Positions 6,426-13,224 of a stretch of 13,224 nt of DNA are shown here, piece by piece. Location: the NCBI GenBank assembly GCA_018644745.1, contig JABGPX010000277.1, positions 1-13,224 on the forward strand. The letters run 5' to 3'. The stretch comes from Spirochaetales bacterium. GTDB taxonomy: Bacteria > Spirochaetota > Spirochaetia > ARS1246. Both the position numbers and the translations under genes were made by a program. Positions within the stretch are counted from its first letter, which is position 1. Every line of letters starts with the position of its first letter. The notes under the pieces are model-generated. The model was given only the letters and a program-made list of their open reading frames with translations. It was not told the origin of the DNA and searched no databases.

Positions 6426-7624
6426 TGGAAAAAAACTTCTATCTCTTGGAGAATACAGTCCAGGAGTACGCATGGGGCTCTCCAAGCCTGATTTCGGCTC
6501 TTCTTGGCGAAAAGAATCCAGACGGAACACCAAAAGCGGAGCTCTGGATGGGCGTCCACCCGAAATCTCCTTCGCGGGTAATTACTCCGGAAGACACGAG
6601 GCCTCTCTCCGAGCTGATTTCCGAGAATCCCGATATTGTCCTCGGCTCCGCGGCCGCAAAGGCTCATAACGGTCGGCTGCCTTTTCTCTTCAAAGTTCTC
6701 GCCGCCGAACAGGCCCTCTCGATTCAATCCCATCCGAACCTCGAGCAGGCGCGGAAGGGTTTTGAACTAGAAAACAAGAAGGGCATACCCGTAGACCGGC
6801 CGAGTAGAAACTATAGGGATGATAATCATAAACCGGAGATAATCTGCGCCGTTACGCCATTCTGGGCGATGTGCGGATTTCGTAATATACAGCTTATTAT
6901 CGATGATTTTTCCTCAGCAGGAAGCGGCAGCCTCGAAACATTGGTACATGAATTACGCGGGCAGCCGAATCGGGAAGGCCTCAAGGCATTCTTCAGCGGT
7001 GTTATGAGCCTAAACGACCGGCAAAAGGGCAGGGTCGCCGAGGCAGTCTGCGCTTTTGCGGCCGGAAAAGGCGAGGACCGCTTTGACTGGGTGGTCAACC
7101 TGAACGAGCAGTTTCCCGGGGATATCGGTGTTATCTGCCCGCTGCTGCTCAATATTTATCAGCTTCAGCCCGGTCAGGCTATCTATCTCGGCGCGGGTGA
7201 ACTCCATGCGTATCTCAAGGGGATGGGCATCGAATTAATGGCCAATTCGGATAATGTACTCCGGGGCGGATTAACACCCAAGCACATAGACGTGGATGAA
7301 CTGCTGCGAACTCTTACTTTCAATTCCGGTCCGGTGCCAATTCTCGAAGGGCAGCCCGGGGTGAGCGGTGAAATGGTGTTCCCAACACCGGCAAAGGAAT
7401 TTGAATTGGCCCGAATCAGCATAACAGATCAGGCCCCTTTTCGTTCTCTTTCAACCCGCGGATTCGAGATATTTTTAGTTATCGAAGGCGAGTGCGTCGC
7501 TAAATGTGTTGCCGGAAATGAAGACGCTGTGTACAAAAAGGGTGATTCTTTTGTTGTTCCCGCTTCGTCATGCCAATTTGAGATCGCCGGCACCGCCGTG
7601 CTTTTTAGAGCCGGCATACCATGA
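6425..7624 (+). CDS. manA: Mannose-6-phosphate isomerase, class I (zinc-dependent)
   Basis: This cytoplasmic enzyme interconverts mannose 6-phosphate and fructose 6-phosphate, linking mannose use and GDP-mannose synthesis to glycolysis. The 399 residues match type I PMI length. Motifs include QEYAWGS (~13-19) and PKAELWMGVHPKSPS (~36-50). Zinc ligands are Q101 and H103 (LSIQSHPN), E138 (HKPEIICA) and H261 (AGELHAYL). The catalytic-region SDNVLRGGLTPKHID (~275-289) has R280. The C-terminal cupin segment (~350-399) is complete. The ATG at 6425 follows AGAGG by six bases and overlaps the preceding stop by one base. The same frame stays open back to 6020, but that stretch is the shadow of the J-domain gene. 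The stop overlaps the next start by four bases (ATGA). Confidence 0.95.
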   Translation: MEKNFYLLENTVQEYAWGSPSLISALLGEKNPDGTPKAELWMGVHPKSPSRVITPEDTRPLSELISENPDIVLGSAAAKAHNGRLPFLFKVLAAEQALSIQSHPNLEQARKGFELENKKGIPVDRPSRNYRDDNHKPEIICAVTPFWAMCGFRNIQLIIDDFSSAGSGSLETLVHELRGQPNREGLKAFFSGVMSLNDRQKGRVAEAVCAFAAGKGEDRFDWVVNLNEQFPGDIGVICPLLLNIYQLQPGQAIYLGAGELHAYLKGMGIELMANSDNVLRGGLTPKHIDVDELLRTLTFNSGPVPILEGQPGVSGEMVFPTPAKEFELARISITDQAPFRSLSTRGFEIFLVIEGECVAKCVAGNEDAVYKKGDSFVVPASSCQFEIAGTAVLFRAGIP

Positions 7625-8094
7625 CCATCTGGGTCGATGCCGACAGCTGCCCGAAAGCGGTTCGCGAGATAATAATGCGCGCGGCCAATCGCCGAAAAGT
7701 CGCAGCGATTTTTGTGGCGGACCGGATTCTCCCGCTCCAAAAGTCCAAATATGTCTCCGATATTATTGTCGAATCCGACACCAACAGTGCTGATTCTAGG
7801 ATCGTAAGCGAGGCGGAAATCGGTGACCTGGCGGTGACCCGGGACGTTCCTCTCGCCTCCGAGCTAGTAAAGAAAGGTGTTACAGCGGTAAATGATCGTG
7901 GAACCGTATATTCGGCAAATAATATCGGAGAACGTTTGTCAATGAGGAACTTCATGTACGATCTTAGGGAAAGCGGAATACAGGTGGAGCGCCACAGGCC
8001 AGCCACCCCAAAGGACATCGCATCATTCTCCAATTCCTTTGATCGGGAGCTGACGCGGCTGTTAAAAAATCGTGCAATTGTCTCAGAAAAGTAA
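7621..8094 (+). CDS. YaiI/YqxD family protein (DUF188, UPF0178)
   Basis: A 157-residue cytoplasmic protein of the widespread UPF0178 family, which has a PIN-like nuclease fold and no settled function. The family hallmark is the N-terminal strand with two Asp and a Cys-Pro, here IWVDADSCPKAVREII (~3-18). Further family blocks are AEIGDLAVTRDVPLASELVKKG (~65-86) and AVNDRGTVYSANNIGERL (~89-106). Acidic residues D6, D8 and D69 could coordinate a metal as in PIN domains, though activity is unproven. Length fits the family (about 150). The ATG overlaps the manA stop by four bases, so translation is coupled and no separate ribosome site is needed. Nothing in the sequence ties it to sugar metabolism beyond its operon position. 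Confidence 0.88.
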   Translation: MTIWVDADSCPKAVREIIMRAANRRKVAAIFVADRILPLQKSKYVSDIIVESDTNSADSRIVSEAEIGDLAVTRDVPLASELVKKGVTAVNDRGTVYSANNIGERLSMRNFMYDLRESGIQVERHRPATPKDIASFSNSFDRELTRLLKNRAIVSEK

Positions 8095-8156
8095 AAGCCC
8101 AACGCGAAGCTTGATAACGAGTCGCATCTTTGTCATTATTAGGCAGGAAAATATCA

Positions 8157-9080
8157 ATGAAAAACAATAACTTCAAACTTCTCTCTATTCTAACCGCCGT
8201 GTTGTTCGTATTAAGTTCCTGCTCAATAAAACAGCTGGCGATTAATACAGTAATCGATTCTCTTTCCGGCGACGGAGGCTCTGTTTTCACAGGCGACGAA
8301 GACCCACAGCTCATCGCGGACGCTCTTCCTTTTTCGTTGAAGCTCTATGAAATCCTGCTCACTCAGTCGCCGGAACATGAAGGACTTTTGCTGACCACCG
8401 GTACCGGCTTTATCATGTATGCCAATGCATTTATTCAGGCACCGTCAGAGCGTCTGCCTGATGAGGAATTTGAGCAGAGAAAGGTGATGCGGATCCGTGC
8501 GAAGAAAATGTATATCCGGGGCCGTAATTATGTACTCGATGCTCTCGATGTACGGCATCCTGGCTTCCGGGAAGCAGCGCTCATCGGCGACTTGAGCGCA
8601 TTTCTTCCGGAGATGAAAGATGACGACATCCCGTTTCTTTACTGGTGCGGTCTTGGATGGATGGGAGCGGTGTCTATCGATACTTTTGACATTGGACTCG
8701 GGATGACCCGGGACGCAGCGATTTCATTATTGAACCGGGCGCTGGAGATAGATGAGACCTATGGCGCCGGCAGCCTTCATGAGTTTTATATCTCTTATTA
8801 CGGCGGTCTCCCGGAAATGCTTGGCGGTAGCGAGGAAAAAGCCCGTTTTCATTTCCAGAGGGCTGTTGAGCTCTCAGCAGGAACAAAACCAGGACCTTAC
8901 GTCGCATTAGCATCTTCTGTATCTACGAAAATACACGATGTCGATGAGTTTCGCGATTTGCTCAATACCGCACTGGAAATTGAATCTACCGATCCAGATT
9001 CTCAACTGCTCAACATTATAACCCAGGAAAAAGCTGCCTGGCTTCTTGAACACATTGACAATTATTTCTTTATTGATTGA
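8157..9080 (+). CDS. tatT: TatT: TPR lipoprotein of a TPR-associated TRAP (TPAT) transporter
   Basis: A 307-residue predicted lipoprotein resembling T. pallidum TatT (Tp0956), which forms a trimer and binds the partner TatP at the membrane. Residues 1-21 are a lipoprotein signal peptide ending in the lipobox LSSC, with Cys22 as the lipidation site. The rest is helical with TPR-type segments such as AISLLNRALEIDETYGAGSLHEFYISYYG (~182-210) and KARFHFQRAVEL (~221-232). A TGTGFIMYANAFI block (~81-93) resembles conserved TatT sequence as I remember it. The ATG at 8157 has AGGA eight bases upstream; an in-frame TTG at 8130 lacks one. It lies 62 bp after the DUF188 gene, the largest gap in the plus-strand cluster. 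That gap holds only a weak promoter candidate (TTGATA, 17 bp, CATTAT). The family call relies on the adjacent tatP and tatQM. Confidence 0.88.
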   Translation: MKNNNFKLLSILTAVLFVLSSCSIKQLAINTVIDSLSGDGGSVFTGDEDPQLIADALPFSLKLYEILLTQSPEHEGLLLTTGTGFIMYANAFIQAPSERLPDEEFEQRKVMRIRAKKMYIRGRNYVLDALDVRHPGFREAALIGDLSAFLPEMKDDDIPFLYWCGLGWMGAVSIDTFDIGLGMTRDAAISLLNRALEIDETYGAGSLHEFYISYYGGLPEMLGGSEEKARFHFQRAVELSAGTKPGPYVALASSVSTKIHDVDEFRDLLNTALEIESTDPDSQLLNIITQEKAAWLLEHIDNYFFID

Positions 9081-9094
9081 TTAGGAGAATACTA

Positions 9095-10096
9095 ATGAAA
9101 GGTATACGTATAGTAATTTTAATTTTTCTTGTCTGTTTTGTTCCATTATCTCAGGCGAGTGCTCTCACCCTGAAAATCGGCAGTCTCGGCCCGGTGGATA
9201 CGCCATGGGATGACGCGATGAAACGCCTTGCAGTGGCATGGCGAGATATTACCGGCGGCCGGGTTACTCTCAAAATCTATCCCGGAGGCATAGCCGGGGA
9301 CGAGTCTGATATGATCAGGAAAGTTCGCATCGGTCAGCTCGACGGCGCTGCTCTTTCGGGAACGGGCTTAAATAGGATAACATCAGACATCCTGACACTG
9401 GTGCTACCCCTCTTTTTTTCAGGCAATGACGAATTGACCCACGTGCTTGAGAATACCCATGAAGACTTTGCGGACGTAATGGCAGATAAAGGCTTTCAGC
9501 TACTCGGCCTCGCATCTTCCGGCTGGATCCGCTTTTTTGGGAAGGAGCCGATTATGTCACCGGCTGATCTTCAAGTGCAGCGTCTGGCGGTAAGTGCTGA
9601 GGATGAAGAAATCCTGTACGCCTGGCGGGCGATGGGATTTGACGCGATACCGCTGCATACAAAAGAGGTTCTGCTCGGGCTTCAGTCCGGCATGGCCGAG
9701 GCATTTCATACCCCGGCGATTATCGCAGCGATTTATCAATGGTTTGCTCTTGCTCCGAACATGAGCAATATCGAGGTTGCCCCGCTTATTACCGGACTGG
9801 TAATCGGCGAAAAATCATGGAGAAGAGTTCCTGAACAATATAAGGAAGAACTAACGGAGGCCAGCCGCGCGGTAATGTATCCGTTGTATGAAGAGGTAAT
9901 GGTGCTCGAAGCGGACGCGATTCAGATCATGGTGGACAACGGTCTTGTAATCAATGAGTTCGACGATGAGACCATCGCTCAATGGGACGAAATTGTAACT
10001 CAGGGACATGACATTCTGGTCGGTACCAGTATTACTCCTGAAATATATACACGGGTGAAGAAGCTCAGGGACGAGTATCGCGCTAACAATGAATAG
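9095..10096 (+). CDS. tatP: TatP: periplasmic substrate-binding protein of the TPAT TRAP transporter (DctP family)
   Basis: A 333-residue DctP-type extracytoplasmic receptor that captures the substrate and docks on the permease. Residues 1-23 form a signal peptide with a hydrophobic core and an ASA/L signal peptidase I site. There is no usable lipobox, because the only Cys (C14) sits inside the hydrophobic core after Val. The mature part begins LTLKIGSLGPVDTPWDDAM, typical of DctP proteins, followed by KIYPGGIAGDESDMIRKVRIGQLDGAALSG (~60-89). After PADLQVQRLAVSAEDEE (~156-172) comes the hinge/ligand region. The family's usual K-I-R segment with its carboxylate-binding Arg is not clearly aligned here. 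The ATG at 9095 has AGGAG seven bases upstream, 14 bp after the tatT stop. The gene overlaps tatQM by eight bases. Confidence 0.92.
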   Translation: MKGIRIVILIFLVCFVPLSQASALTLKIGSLGPVDTPWDDAMKRLAVAWRDITGGRVTLKIYPGGIAGDESDMIRKVRIGQLDGAALSGTGLNRITSDILTLVLPLFFSGNDELTHVLENTHEDFADVMADKGFQLLGLASSGWIRFFGKEPIMSPADLQVQRLAVSAEDEEILYAWRAMGFDAIPLHTKEVLLGLQSGMAEAFHTPAIIAAIYQWFALAPNMSNIEVAPLITGLVIGEKSWRRVPEQYKEELTEASRAVMYPLYEEVMVLEADAIQIMVDNGLVINEFDDETIAQWDEIVTQGHDILVGTSITPEIYTRVKKLRDEYRANNE

Positions 10097-11957
10097 ATCA
10101 TCAATGAAGTTGTCTCGAACCCGTATCGAAAACGGGTTTTCGTTTACTGCAATTATTCTTCTCTCGATTTTTCCGCTTATCGAAATCATCATGCGGAAAT
10201 TTTTCGGCACAGGAGTTCCCGGATCCTCAGCATATATTTCGCATTTGGTAGTATGGGTAACTTTTCTCGGAGGAATGATTACGTCAAGGCACGGTGATCA
10301 CCTGGCGCTTACGGCTGGGTTCGACGCGCTCTCTGACAACATAAAAAGGTGGGTTGCCGCCGGTATCAATCTGGTATCCGTGGCTGTCGGAATCGTGCTT
10401 TCCATAAGTGCGCTCGGTTTCGTGCTCACCGGATTTGATCCGGCAGAAACCGTTGGACTCTTTCCCGTGCGGATTATCGGTGCAATTATGCCGATCGGAT
10501 ATTTCGGTATGACTCTGCGGTTTATTTTCGGTAAAACCATTGATAGGAGAGATCGCTGGATTCCTGCATTGGGAATTGTGATAGGCATTCTCGTCTGCGT
10601 CGATCCGATCATTAATATCCTATATTTGATTTTTCCGAATGTTCCGGAATTCTTCTATTCAATCTCAGACTTTATGTGGTCCGCGTCGCATAAACTTCGC
10701 TGGCCCGTATTTATTCTTCTTCTTGGTACGCTGATACTCGGCGCCCCGCTCTTTATTATTCTCGGCGGCATCACCATTTTATTGTTTACCCAATCCGGCG
10801 GTTCTCTCGAGGTCATACCAAACGAAGCGTATTCGATGCTGATCAGCCCATCAATTCCGGCCATACCGTTGTTCACCCTCGCGGGATTCCTGCTCTCCGA
10901 AAGCGAAGCCGGGAAAAGGCTGGTCAGGCTTTTTCGCGCGTTTTTCGGGTGGATTCCAGGGGGACTTTTTGTCGCAGCGGTTATTGTCTGCGCTTTTTTT
11001 ACTACTTTTACCGGCGCTTCCGGAGTCACTATTCTCGCTCTGGGCGCACTGCTCTCTTATGTCCTTATTCAGAACGGGGCCAAGGAAAAATTCACCCACG
11101 GTCTCCTGACCGCCTCCGGTAGTATCGGGCTGCTCTTTCCTCCCAGCCTGCCGATTATCCTTTACGGCATGGTATCCCAGACCAGTATCAAGGATATGTT
11201 TTTGGGAGGCATCATTCCCGGACTGCTCATGGTAATCGCCATCTCCGCGATGGGCGTCGTCACGGCGATGAGAAATAAACTGCCGACCACTCCTTTCAAG
11301 GTGAAAGAAGCTTTCGATGCAGTAAAATTCTCCGCCGGAGAATTGCTGCTTCCGATCATAATTCTTACCGGCTATTTTTTAGGGATAATGACGATTGTGG
11401 AGACTTCCGCGGTTGCCGTCCTTTACACGATTATACTGGAAGTATTTATTCACAAAGATATCAAGGTAAAGGATTTGCCGAAAACCGCGATGAAAGCAGT
11501 GCCGATTATCGGCGGTGTACTCATCATTCTCACCGTGGCGAGAGGATTATCCTATTACATCGTCGATGCTGAGGTCCCTTTTCAGATGAGCGCCTGGGTA
11601 CAAGCGAATATTTCTTCGAAATATGTATTCCTGATACTGCTCAACATCGCGCTTCTTATCACCGGATGCTTGATGGATATCTTTTCGGCCATAGTGGTTG
11701 TAGCTCCGCTCATAATTCCACTCGGTGAAATTTTCGGTATTCATCCAGTCCACCTCGGTGTGATATTCCTTGCGAATCTCGAGCTCGGTTACCTTACTCC
11801 ACCGGTCGGACTAAACCTTTTTCTCGCGTCGTATCGATTTAATGAACCGCTGGTAAAGGTGTACAGAAATGTCATTCCGTTTTTTCTCATCCTTCTGATT
11901 TCGGTACTGCTTATAACGTATGTCCCGTGGTTTTCGACTGCACTTTTACCGGGCTGA
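10089..11957 (+). CDS. tatQM: TatQM: fused TRAP transporter permease (DctQ-DctM)
   Basis: A 622-residue integral inner-membrane protein that moves substrate inward with an ion gradient. Residues ~12-170 form the small DctQ domain, with four hydrophobic helices and the conserved pattern IMRKFFG...HLVVWVTFLGGMITSRHGDHLALT. Residues ~195-620 form the large DctM domain with about a dozen helices. Its signatures are FTGASGVTILALGALL (~308-323), SGSIGLLFPPSLPIILYGM (~343-361) and LELGYLTPPVGLNLFLASY (~562-580). These match the paired proline-rich ligand/ion-site motifs of DctM. Fusion of Q and M is also seen in T. pallidum Tp0958. The ATG at 10089 overlaps tatP by eight bases; an in-frame ATG at 10104 is an alternative, and neither has a good Shine-Dalgarno. 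Only 33 bp without a terminator separate it from the next gene. Confidence 0.93.
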   Translation: MNRSSMKLSRTRIENGFSFTAIILLSIFPLIEIIMRKFFGTGVPGSSAYISHLVVWVTFLGGMITSRHGDHLALTAGFDALSDNIKRWVAAGINLVSVAVGIVLSISALGFVLTGFDPAETVGLFPVRIIGAIMPIGYFGMTLRFIFGKTIDRRDRWIPALGIVIGILVCVDPIINILYLIFPNVPEFFYSISDFMWSASHKLRWPVFILLLGTLILGAPLFIILGGITILLFTQSGGSLEVIPNEAYSMLISPSIPAIPLFTLAGFLLSESEAGKRLVRLFRAFFGWIPGGLFVAAVIVCAFFTTFTGASGVTILALGALLSYVLIQNGAKEKFTHGLLTASGSIGLLFPPSLPIILYGMVSQTSIKDMFLGGIIPGLLMVIAISAMGVVTAMRNKLPTTPFKVKEAFDAVKFSAGELLLPIIILTGYFLGIMTIVETSAVAVLYTIILEVFIHKDIKVKDLPKTAMKAVPIIGGVLIILTVARGLSYYIVDAEVPFQMSAWVQANISSKYVFLILLNIALLITGCLMDIFSAIVVVAPLIIPLGEIFGIHPVHLGVIFLANLELGYLTPPVGLNLFLASYRFNEPLVKVYRNVIPFFLILLISVLLITYVPWFSTALLPG

Positions 11958-11990
11958 TTCGAATAAAATCTAACTAACTTTGGAGCTGAT

Positions 11991-12767
11991 ATGAATATTC
12001 CTGATAGCAAAATCGCAGTTACCCTCTACAACCTTCGGGACTATTGCCGGGATGAAAAAGGGTTGCTGGAAACATTGAGGAAAGTAAGGGCCATCGGATA
12101 CGAAGCGGTACAAATATCAGGAATCGGGGATATCCCGGCTTCCAGGGTCCGTTCCTGTCTCGATGAGACCGGACTGTATTGCTGCGCTACCCACGAGGGG
12201 CTTGCGGCTTTCCTCGAAAAACCGGATGAAACTATAGAAAAGCTCAAAACATATAACTGTACATTTTCGGCTATCGGCGGACCGGGCAACGAGTATTTTC
12301 GTGAAGGCGGGGCCGAAGAGCTCGCCGAAAAGCTCAACGGCATAGGAGCGCGTTTTCTTGATGCGGGTATCCGCTTTGGTTACCACAATCACGATGGTGA
12401 GTTCGAAAAATTCAGTGATGGAACATTCATGGATGTCCTTTTCGCGCGGTCCGATGCGAAAACAGTCTGTTTCGAAATCGACACCCACTGGGTGCAGCGG
12501 GGCGGTGCAAATCCGGCCGCATGGGTAAGAAAGTCCGCCGGCCGAATACCGGTTCTTCATATAAAGGATTTTTCCATGATAGGACGCGACCCGGTTTTCT
12601 CAGAAATCGGCGAAGGAAATTTAGAGTGGTCGGAGATATTCGCCGCTGCGGAGGAGTCGGGGGTTCGCTGGTATTCGGTTGAGCAGGATAAGCCCTTCAA
12701 AGATCGGAACATTTTCGATTCAATGGAAATCTCTTTTAAGAATCTCAGAGCGATGGGAGTACAATAA
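11991..12767 (+). CDS. Sugar phosphate isomerase/epimerase-like TIM-barrel protein
   Basis: A 258-residue cytoplasmic protein of the xylose-isomerase-like TIM-barrel superfamily (AP-endonuclease 2 fold), which contains many metal-dependent sugar isomerases, epimerases and dehydratases. Visible family blocks are IGYEAVQISG (~35-44), RFGYHNHDGEFEKF (~128-141), CFEIDTHWVQRGG (~160-172) and VLHIKDF (~188-194). EIGEGNLEW (~205-213) and YSVEQDK (~228-234) follow. Glu162, Asp164, His190 and Glu231 are likely metal or substrate ligands. The exact reaction is not readable from sequence. GGAG at 11982-11985, five bases before the ATG, fixes the start. Its place after a transporter and before a KDPG/KHG aldolase suggests it reshapes the imported sugar or sugar acid. 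Confidence 0.85.
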   Translation: MNIPDSKIAVTLYNLRDYCRDEKGLLETLRKVRAIGYEAVQISGIGDIPASRVRSCLDETGLYCCATHEGLAAFLEKPDETIEKLKTYNCTFSAIGGPGNEYFREGGAEELAEKLNGIGARFLDAGIRFGYHNHDGEFEKFSDGTFMDVLFARSDAKTVCFEIDTHWVQRGGANPAAWVRKSAGRIPVLHIKDFSMIGRDPVFSEIGEGNLEWSEIFAAAEESGVRWYSVEQDKPFKDRNIFDSMEISFKNLRAMGVQ

Positions 12768-12772
12768 ATACC

Positions 12773-13224
12773 GTGAATGCAATCCTCACAAAACTGGGTG
12801 AACTCAGGCTCATCCCGGTAGTAAAGATAGAAAACGCTGAGGACGCGATTCCTCTAGGCGAGGCGCTCCTCGAAGCAGGCCTTGGAGTTGCGGAGATCAC
12901 TTTTCGGACAGACGCTGCGGAGGAAGCTATCGGGCGAATGTCAAAAGCCCTGCCCGAGCTCCTGGTGGGTGCGGGAACCGTTCTCAAAATTATTCAGGTG
13001 CAGAAGGCTGTCGACGCCGGGGCCCGCTTTATCGTCGCCCCCGGATTCAATCCGAGGATAGTCAGCTTTTGCGTGGAAAACGGCTATCCGATAACACCCG
13101 GCGTAAATTCTCCGACGAACATCGAACAGGCCCTCGAGTACGATCTCGAGGTATTGAAGTTTTTCCCCGCCGAAGCATCCGGCGGGCTTGCCATGCTGAA
13201 AGCCATGGCCGCGCCTTACGGCGG
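12773..13224 (+). CDS. KDPG/KHG aldolase (2-dehydro-3-deoxy-phosphogluconate aldolase), 3' truncated by window
   Basis: Translating from GTG at 12773 gives 150 residues open to the window edge, about three quarters of a typical 205-215-residue Eda-type class I aldolase. Motifs are LIPVVKIE (~13-20), the catalytic-Glu block EITFRT (E41), LVGAGTVL (~64-71) and GARFIVAPGFNP (~83-94). PITPGVNSPTNIEQAL (~106-121) and the Schiff-base Lys129 in LKFFPAEASGG complete the visible set. The enzyme splits 2-keto-3-deoxy-6-phosphogluconate to pyruvate and glyceraldehyde 3-phosphate, or 4-hydroxy-2-oxoglutarate to pyruvate and glyoxylate. GTG is chosen because the nearby ATG at 12777 is out of frame; GGAG is 13 bases upstream, rather far. 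It starts five bases after the isomerase stop, so it is co-transcribed and probably coupled. A KDG kinase might follow beyond the window. Confidence 0.93.
   Translation, partial: MNAILTKLGELRLIPVVKIENAEDAIPLGEALLEAGLGVAEITFRTDAAEEAIGRMSKALPELLVGAGTVLKIIQVQKAVDAGARFIVAPGFNPRIVSFCVENGYPITPGVNSPTNIEQALEYDLEVLKFFPAEASGGLAMLKAMAAPYG

Noticed and set aside
7605..8102. 165-residue minus-strand open frame opposite the DUF188 gene
   Set aside because: Shadow frame: Ser/Arg/Thr-rich, no motif, and the opposite strand holds a clear family member coupled to manA.
8111..8139. TTGATA-17-CATTAT promoter candidate before tatT
   Set aside because: The -10 is weak and transcription would start on the tatT ribosome site, leaving it almost no leader; kept only as a remark in the tatT entry.
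13132..13151. Perfect 7-bp inverted repeat (CCTCGAG, 6-base loop, CTCGAGG)
   Set aside because: It lies inside the conserved aldolase coding sequence just before the active-site Lys and has no T tract directly after it; most likely chance from codons for Leu-Glu.
1..13224. CRISPR arrays, tRNA/rRNA genes, insertion sequences or phage genes
   Set aside because: Looked for on both strands; no repeat-spacer array, cloverleaf-like sequence, transposase or integrase motif was recognised.

Overview
The window looks like chromosomal DNA of a free-living spirochaete (Spirochaetota, Treponema/Spirochaeta-like). Two things suggest this. One is a long-form pyrophosphate-dependent phosphofructokinase of the type spirochaetes use. 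The other is a tatT-tatP-tatQM transporter cluster in the same order as Tp0956-Tp0957-Tp0958 of Treponema pallidum. The assignment rests on protein and gene-order recognition, not on a search.

Left part (1-5285): the C-terminal end of a probable sn-glycerol-1-phosphate dehydrogenase (+) converges on a PfkB-type sugar-phosphate kinase (-). Upstream of the kinase on the same strand is the PPi-dependent phosphofructokinase, which has a good promoter and Shine-Dalgarno. Divergent from it is an arginyl/leucyl-tRNA-protein transferase (N-degron tagging enzyme), convergent with galT (-). A roughly 110-bp dispersed repeat with a 73-bp core and near-perfect terminal inverted repeats lies directly after the stop codons of the phosphofructokinase and of the transferase.

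Middle (5286-5618): a 333-bp non-coding region between divergent galT and a J-domain gene. It carries four copies of a 12-bp motif (TTCTCAwtwTGA) arranged as two inverted pairs of nearly equal span, followed by a plausible sigma-70-type promoter for the rightward genes. This is the most unusual regulatory structure seen.

Right part (5619-13224), all on +: a J-domain/helical-repeat protein, manA (1-nt overlap), a YaiI/YqxD (DUF188) protein (4-nt overlap), then a TPR-associated TRAP transporter (TatT lipoprotein, TatP periplasmic binding protein, fused TatQM permease). These are followed by a TIM-barrel sugar isomerase/epimerase-like protein and a KDPG/KHG aldolase cut by the window end. The last five genes are tightly packed and look like one uptake-plus-catabolism unit, which suggests a sugar-acid-like substrate for this TPAT transporter. 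Overall the window is dominated by carbohydrate entry and glycolysis genes (galactose, mannose/fructose phosphates, hexonate/uronate breakdown).
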